Shown: in pieces, positions 57,800-64,000 of the stretch
How the letters are laid out: each line of letters starts with the position of its first letter
Position numbering within the stretch: the stretch's first letter is position 1
Source of the DNA: Siphonodentalium dalli
Taxonomy: Eukaryota; Mollusca; Scaphopoda; Gadilida; Siphonodentaliidae
Reading direction: 5' to 3'
DNA length: 64,000 nt
NCBI GenBank assembly: GCA_032622095.1
Contig: CP136069.1
Span: 40,400,194 to 40,464,193, forward strand
Notes under the pieces: model-generated
What the model saw: the letters and a program-made list of their open reading frames with translations, nothing else
Told to the model about the DNA's origin: nothing
Databases searched by the model: none
Position numbers and translations under genes: made by a program

Positions 57800-59925
57800 T
57801 AATTGCGACATTTATTAAATAATCTACGTGCTTTACTGGATGGTCATGCGCCTTTAGTCACACGCAAAATTCGATGTCGTCCATCTACCCCGTGGTTCAA
57901 TGATGAAATAAAGAGTGCCAAAGCTGATAAGCGGCATGCTGAGAGGAGATAGCGAAAATCCGGTCTGACAGTTGATCGTCAAATCTATGTTGAAAAGAAC
58001 AACCGTATGAATCAAATGACTAGATCTGCCCGTTCGGAATATTATAACTCTAAAATCGCGAAAGCTAAATCAACAAAAGTCATCTATTCCATAACCAACG
58101 AACTAAGTGGTAAGAAAAAAGTACCAATTCTTCCTACTAATGTTAAAGAAAGTGAATTACCGGATGCTTTTGGTGAATATTTCCGTGACAAAATTGCAAA
58201 CCTGCGTTACCAGCTAGATGTATCAAATACTGAAGCAGAGTTCAAACCGTTCGTTGGTGACAGTCTTAGTTCGTTCTGCAAGCTTACATGTGATGAGGTC
58301 AATGAACTTATTTTATCATCCACTTCAAAAAACATGTGTTTTGGATCCCATTCCAACTTCTTTACTGGTGGACCATATCGATTTTATATTAGAACCACTC
58401 ACAAGGCTCATAAATTGGTCTTTGTCTGAATGTGTTGTTCCTGACTGTTTTAAGGAGGCCGTTGTGATTCCCCTGATTAAAAATAATTCTCTGGATGCCG
58501 ACTTGCTAAAGAACTATAGGCCCATCCCAAACCTTCAATTCGTCTCGAAGCTGTTAGAAAAAGCTGTCCTCAAACAACTGAGAAATCATATGGAGAAACA
58601 TTTCAGTCAGCGTACAAACCTGGTCACAGTACTGAAACTGCATTGTTGTGTATCACTTCAGACCTTCTTCTTGCCAGTGATGATAACAAGTTTTCACTAG
58701 TATCCCTGCTTGACATGAGCGCAGCTTTCGATACTCTTGATCACGAAATACTGTTGAAGCGATTGGAAATTTCTTTTGGGATATCTGACAGCGCGCTCAA
58801 ATGGTTCGGTTCATATCTCTCTAATCGTGTTCAGAGGATTCAAATTGGCAGTGCGTTTTCCAAAACCTTTCATCTGCAATATGGAGTCCCTCAGGGGTCT
58901 GTCTTGTAATTAATCTACACCAAACCACTTGGTGAGATCACCAGGCGACACAGTGTCTCTGCGCACATGCATGCTGATGATACACAGCTTTACATTTCTG
59001 GTGATAACCCCTATTTTCTTCTCACTGTAATGGAAAACTGCATCGGTTCTGTGAAATCGTGGATGTTGGCTAATAAACTAAAATTAAATAGTGACAAAAC
59101 TGAAGTAATGTGGGTGTCTAAGCCGTCATACATAGAAAAGGTGGGCATAGATGTTATGACTATTGATGGTAACCAAGTTTATTTCTCAGATAGCGCGAAG
59201 AATTATTTTTGGATAGATCACTCTCTATGACATCACATATTAGCCAGATATGCAAGACAATAGACATTGAACTTCGAAAACTGGGTCAAATGAGGAAATA
59301 CATAAACACTGACTCAGCTAATAAACTTGCTTCATCTCTGATTCTCAGTCGACTTGACTATTGCAACTCTCTTTTGGCTGGTATACCATATATCCAAATT
59401 ACCAGGCTCCAGCGTCTGCAACACACTGCTGCAAGGATAGTTCTGTGTCGTAAAAGATCTGACGACACAGATGAAATGTTGCAAGAACTACATTGGCTAC
59501 CTGTGACAGATAGGATTATTTATAAACTTGTTACATATGCATATCAAGCAACCCATGACCCAAAATCTCTTCCAGCATACTTCAGTGATATCCTTGTTCC
59601 GTATGTCCCACACCGATCACTTCGTTCAGAGGACAAACTTCTTTTGACACCATCTGGTGCTAATTTGATCACGATTGGCTACCGATCTTTCAAAGTAACA
59701 TGCGCAAATGCATGGAATCCTCTGCCATTGAACATAAAAGAGTCACCATCTCTTGACGACTTTAAAAAGTCATTGAAAACTTACTTGTTTGCGCGGCGTT
59801 TCAGAAAGTGACTTTGATATTGTGTATATTTATATTTCTTATTTATGTTTATGTCAAGCGCTTAGGGCCCGCTTATTGGGGATAAGCGCTATACAAATAT
59901 TATTATTATTATTATGTAAATCTAC
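57800..59925 (+). mobile_element. CR1-like LINE, 5'-truncated and frameshifted, with 3' tail
   Basis: In order on the + strand: a linker TRKIRCRPSTPWFNDEIKSA (about 57858); EYYNSKIAKAKSTKVIY; a frameshift near 58330; LLKNYRPIPNLQFVSKLLEK; a frameshift near 58640; LLDMSAAFDTLDHEILLKRL (RT domain, first catalytic Asp); YGVPQGSVL then a stop (58907-58909); MHADDTQLYIS (second catalytic pair, His in place of the usual Tyr/Phe); ANKLKLNSDKTEVMW; then a long intact C-terminus with SRLDYCNSLLAGIP and QRLQHTAARIV ending at 59811. After it comes a short UTR with GATAAGCGCTATACAAATAT and an ATT repeat (59900-59914), a usual 3' end for such LINEs. Not active. Confidence 0.92.
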
Positions 59926-59964
59926 TAATTGTGAATCACACAGATGCAGTGTACATAAATACAT

Positions 59965-60080
59965 AATAGTTATGCAGGTAGTTCGTGTATTTATCGACAT
60001 AGTTCGGTACAGGGACAAATTCAAAAGCGAATATTATTATGTGTATTCAGGAGCGCAAATCGCCTGGTGGCTTTAAATAT
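59965..60080. repeat. Dispersed repeat, also at 62735-62850
   Basis: Shares GTATTTATCGACATAGTTCG, AATTCAAAAGCGAATATTAT and GGAGCGCAAATCGC with 62735-62850, same orientation; both areas also hold TAAAGAGCGTTTATA. Non-coding as far as I see. Confidence 0.7.
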
Positions 60081-60708
60081 ACCGGCGGCGTTGGCGGTGG
60101 GTATGCTGTTAAAATATTCACGTCCGTCAAAAACCGCCATAAACCGAAAGAATAGTAAAATATAGACAGACTTTATTTTTATACCAATCAGAAATATGGA
60201 ATAAACAGTATGTTATTGTCAAATGTTTTTCCTTTGTTATGTAAACAAAAGCAAAAAACGTTACAGAACATAGCTTTTGTTTAGATCCGGATATGGTAAA
60301 CATAAAGAGCGTTTTTGTTACTATTTTCCTGATATGGAAATAATAAAGAGCGTTTATATCATTTCTGTGTGATAAACCAATATAATTGAGCTGTGTTATG
60401 TAAACAGAAGCAAAACTTCTGTAACACGAGCAGGCTCGTGTTTACGTACTCCATCGTACGTCTTGACGACAATATACTATTTACTCGCTGATTATGTTTG
60501 GCATATGAACAAAACTATATATATTTTAATATTCCTTCTGTTGATGGCAATTTGAACAAATATGAATATTTCTGCAGCGAACGCCGCCCGTGCCTTTAAG
60601 CAATTTCAGAACTCGTTGGAAATATATGCATGCTACTCATGCATATCTCAACATAATTGTAACCGTTAATTATAATAGTGATTTCGAGAAAGCACTCGAT
60701 TGACGAAC

Positions 60709-60951
60709 CTTCAAAGTTGACTTTTCCATCTCCACTAATATTGGCTCCATTGATCATTTGGTCGGCCTCCATGGCCGTCATATTTTCGCCAAGAGTTGCC
60801 ATCACTTGACGTAATTCGGCAGCGGTGATGAAACCATCACCGTCTGTGTCGAAGGCACGGAACGCTTCTTTTATTTCACTTTCACATGCAGTTGCGTTAA
60901 TTTTCCTGGCCATGAACGTCACGAATTCGGGTAAGGTGATTGTCCCGATCC
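60709..60951 (-). CDS. Calmodulin-like EF-hand protein, single internal exon
   Basis: 81 residues aligning with the middle and C-terminal half of calmodulin: [15 protein letters not shown] (end of EF-hand 2), [20 protein letters not shown] (EF-hand 3), [14 protein letters not shown], then [11 protein letters not shown] (EF-hand 4). Loop 3 is canonical (D-D-D-F-T-E). Loop 4 starts with Asn and has Ser in place of Asp at position 3, so calcium binding should be weak. The visible end of loop 2 has Ile and Thr where calmodulin has Asn and Asp. The acceptor CTTCAG follows a pyrimidine-rich stretch and the donor is GAAG|GTTCGT; the last G can start the Glu codon at loop position 12. I found neither the N-terminal half to the right nor the final short exon to the left. 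A member of an expanded calmodulin-like group is more likely than calmodulin itself. Confidence 0.85.
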
Positions 60952-60989
60952 CTGAAGACAAACATGGACTCATCGGGTCAGGAAAACAG

Positions 60990-61143
60990 TATGGTACTTG
61001 TCACGTGTAGAACAAAGAATAAATTTAAAGCGATACAAGAGGTTGCACGAGCGATGCTGGCATTACAGGGTGGTACTTGTCACGTGTAGAACAAAGGATA
61101 AATTTAAAGTGATACAAGAGGTTGCACCACTGGTGCTGGCATA
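60990..61143. repeat. Tandem duplication of ~77 bp
   Basis: GTACTTGTCACGTGTAGAAC, then AATAAATTTAAAG and GATACAAGAGGTTGCAC occur twice in a row, about 77 bp apart, just upstream (minus strand) of the calmodulin-like exon. Confidence 0.95.
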
Positions 61144-61149
61144 CCACCA

Positions 61150-61150
61150 T

Positions 61151-61183
<33 letters not shown>

Positions 61184-61184
61184 A
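61150..61184. repeat. (ATC)n microsatellite
   Basis: About eleven ATC units. The His- or Met-rich frames here are artefacts. Confidence 0.97.
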
Positions 61185-61189
61185 CTGTT

Positions 61190-63830
61190 TACTAATATTC
61201 TTGTTCTGTGCGAATACGCAGCATGATACCTAATAAACATATGACAAATTGAAACATGGGTAATAGGACAGAAACCATAACAGAAACAAAGACTAACCCT
61301 AAAAAGGAAGATGTAAACATCACTAACTCCTCATTGTTAGTCATTGTGAGGAATATCCAATCCAAATTTTATTGAGATCATATGGCCCATGACTGAGATA
61401 CTCAGGAGGACGACAAGACATTACATCCAGGCAAACAAGGAAGAACCTAAACTGCAAACAACCTAATTGGGCATGATTTTGAAAGAACGCTCGATGCCGA
61501 ACCTCCATACGAATGTTTTGTTTATGTTATTGACATCAGACCAACCATTTCTGCGATATATATGCGCGGACAAAACACCATTATTTACATTTTAGCAAGG
61601 ATAATTATATAACGGCAAATGTATCACACGGCACTGAAATTCAAATTGCAAGATTGATTAAAAAAACAATTCAGAACAATATTGGTAGGTCAACAATAAA
61701 TATGTTCATATTTTTTTGGATCGCATTTATAGTGTCCACATATATATCTGCATGTATATGCGCTCATATTTATTTTCTTAATCCACGACAATTAAACGTA
61801 CTGATATATTGACGTTTCTGTTTATTTGTAGCCACGCTTTATCCTAAGCATCACTATTAGAATACACACACAACTTCGACTTCAAGTTATAGAATGACTA
61901 AAACATACCAGACTTTGTCCAGACGATATATTTTTTACAAATTCGAACTTAATATGTCTGTAGCTCATGTGCCCCATCGTCTCAAGTCAACATTTATACA
62001 TTTATGTATATGCATATCGCTATGACAGTATTCCTGTGTAAATGACGCGAGTGTATCAAATAAATAGATAGTATGTAAATATAGTAACGGGCACATCCAC
62101 TCTGTTTTGGGTGGATGTGCCTTCAATGAGTGCATTAATATTACATAATTATACTATTATGTGCTTTTGTCATGTATTTGTATTTAAATTTGTATATCTC
62201 ACATACCATGTTTATTGGTTTATTGAGACAAAAGAATTTCAGTTCCTCATATCGTCGGATTCCTTATGTCATTTTGCATTTTTGGTTTGTTAAACGTGAT
62301 CTGAAAATGGAATATGGATGCCTAGTATGCGTATTTTCAGGATCCAGTTAGTGACGTGGTTCTAATGTCATAGGTGGACATTCAAGTTATGTTTCAGTGT
62401 GGTTTCTTCATGTGCAACATCATAATTATGTGACACTGCCTGCAATTGTTATTTGCCAGAAAATGAAATCAAACTTATCTTATTGCTATGTAGGTTTAAT
62501 GGTTATATATATATATATCGACTTTCAAGATGCATATTTAACACGCGTGTTGACTCTTCAAAAAGTTAAATGGTTGTTTGTAGTAAAGAGCGTTTATAGT
62601 ATCGACAACTGGTTCCAGTCTGAATTCCTTGTTCCCAAATAATAATATGGCTGTTTGTTTGTTTTTTTGGAACCCAAACATCGTGTTCAATTTGTATTTT
62701 TATGACTTCCATCCGTCTTACTGTGACATGTAATACTTGTAGAAAGGTTGTTCGAGTATTTATCGACCTATTTCGACACTGGGAAAAATTCAAAAGCGAA
62801 TACTATTAGGTATATTTTGGAGCGCAAACCGCTAAGTCGTTTTAATATATCATCACACATGTACATGTAAGTGTCTGGTAATCTGCCTCATGTTTCAATT
62901 ATTCGCGTTAGTGTGTTTATTTGTACTTTGTTTGTATGTTCCGTTATGTTAAATATATGTCAACGCCCAATTCTCTGTTCTGTTATAACTACTAGCGCTT
63001 ATTTTCGAGTATAGAGATAGTCTCGTCAGATATATGGCGACACGAATCTGTTTTCAATATGAAAGGAAGGGATAGGTCGGTAGATTCGAAAGCGCTTGTC
63101 TATGATGAGAAGAACAGGTGTATGTATATACCCAATTCAGACGGATGTGTCTGTGAGTTTGTGTCGTTGGTAGAATTTACATGACAACATCGAGTGAGTG
63201 GATCGTGCCGCCAAGGAGGGGGGGGGGGGGGTTAATGGCCTTGATACATAGTTATTGACATAAGCGTGATACCCCATTATGACTGCTCTAATTACACCTG
63301 AAAACATATGCCATTCACACACAGGTTATAAACCTTTCGTCAGATTTTAATTGTGATAGCTTTTACGAGATTTGTGTCTCGTGATGTATAACATAATCTC
63401 ATCTAAGAACTATATATGACCAATTATCAGAGTGGGTGGGTATAACGTATGCAGTGAGATTGATTTGCGTTCATATACATACATTAATAATCACAACAAG
63501 AAATTCAATTAATTGAGGAAAAACACCCACTGTCCCGAGTGGTATTGTTAAGCTATTGGAGGGTCTTCCACTTCGCATGCAAAATAGCAAAATATTATTA
63601 ATTGATGACTGATGTACATGTACAGTACACACATAGTAATAACAATTAACGTTATGATTTGAAACTAACCATGATAGGATATTGACAGTAAGGTGGTATT
63701 AACTACTACGAGTGGTATTAGTAATAATAGTACCATTCTAGCATAATATATGTGTACATGATGTATGGGAAATATTAAAGGACAAAACAATAGTTACAAT
63801 ACAATTAGAACTTTTTTTTTTATTAATCGC
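61190..63830. other. Intergenic or intronic DNA without supported genes
   Basis: AT-rich. I see the dispersed repeat at 62735-62850, a TA run at about 62502-62518 and a G-run at about 63218-63231. No exon of the calmodulin-like gene could be recognised here. Confidence 0.5.
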
Positions 63831-63834
63831 AAGA

Positions 63835-63960
63835 AGAGCTAATTGCGCTTAAGCACAATAAGGGAATCTCTATTGTGCTTAAGCGCAATAAGGATATATT
63901 TAACTGTACTCAAGCGCAATAATGGAATTTACAAATTGCGCTTATATAATAAAACCCAAT
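63835..63960. repeat. TTGCGCTTAAGCACAAT-type repeats, block 2
   Basis: At least four copies of the palindromic motif (AATTGCGCTTAAGCACAATA, ATTGTGCTTAAGCGCAATAA), separated by AGGGAATCTCT-like sequence. Same type as 56277-56400 and 57333-57385. Confidence 0.85.
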
Positions 63961-64000
63961 AAGGAATCTCTTAATAAGGAATATATTATATATAGTACAT

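Overview
This is eukaryotic, AT-rich, intron-dominated animal DNA. The gene content (a nose-resistant-to-fluoxetine type acyltransferase and a divergent calmodulin-like EF-hand exon), the CR1/jockey-like LINEs and the very high load of MITEs and foldback elements suggest a marine invertebrate. A mollusc or another lophotrochozoan is my best guess, but the sequence does not prove the phylum.

The backbone is one + strand gene spanning 3270 to 45615. I reconstructed twelve exons by splice-site and phase matching; they encode about 525 residues of a multi-pass acyltransferase-3 protein of the NRF-6 family. All eleven exon junctions agree in phase, and the last exon ends in a stop followed by an AATAAA signal. 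The first exon found is the end of the NRF domain, so the signal peptide and most of that domain should lie left of the window. Its introns hold nearly everything else between 3.4 and 45.5 kb: MITEs with TTAA ends, two LINE remnants (17.1-19.6 kb and 39.6-40.5 kb, both minus), a possible transposon ORF (21.8-22.6 kb), Helitron-like tandem copies (4.56-6.47 kb), a ~195-bp satellite (23.6-25.3 kb), palindromes, and one poly(A) retroposed insert with a target-site duplication (8.9-9.2 kb).

Right of the gene (45.6-64 kb) there are foldback elements whose arms are minisatellites (46.4-47.6, 48.1-49.0 and 53.6-54.6 kb), a short RT fragment (52.3-53.0 kb), a fuller CR1-like LINE (57.8-59.9 kb, +), and a lone calmodulin-like exon on the minus strand (60709-60951). 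One unassigned candidate exon sits at 53351-53483.

The main points of interest are: (i) several sequence-unrelated non-autonomous families that share TTAA-flanked ends; (ii) a recurring architecture of inverted arms built from short tandem repeats; (iii) a head-to-tail array of short Helitron-like units joined exactly at the CTAG/TC boundary; and (iv) repeats packed to within a few tens of bases of the exons of an apparently intact gene. All calls rest on reading the sequence; no database search was run.
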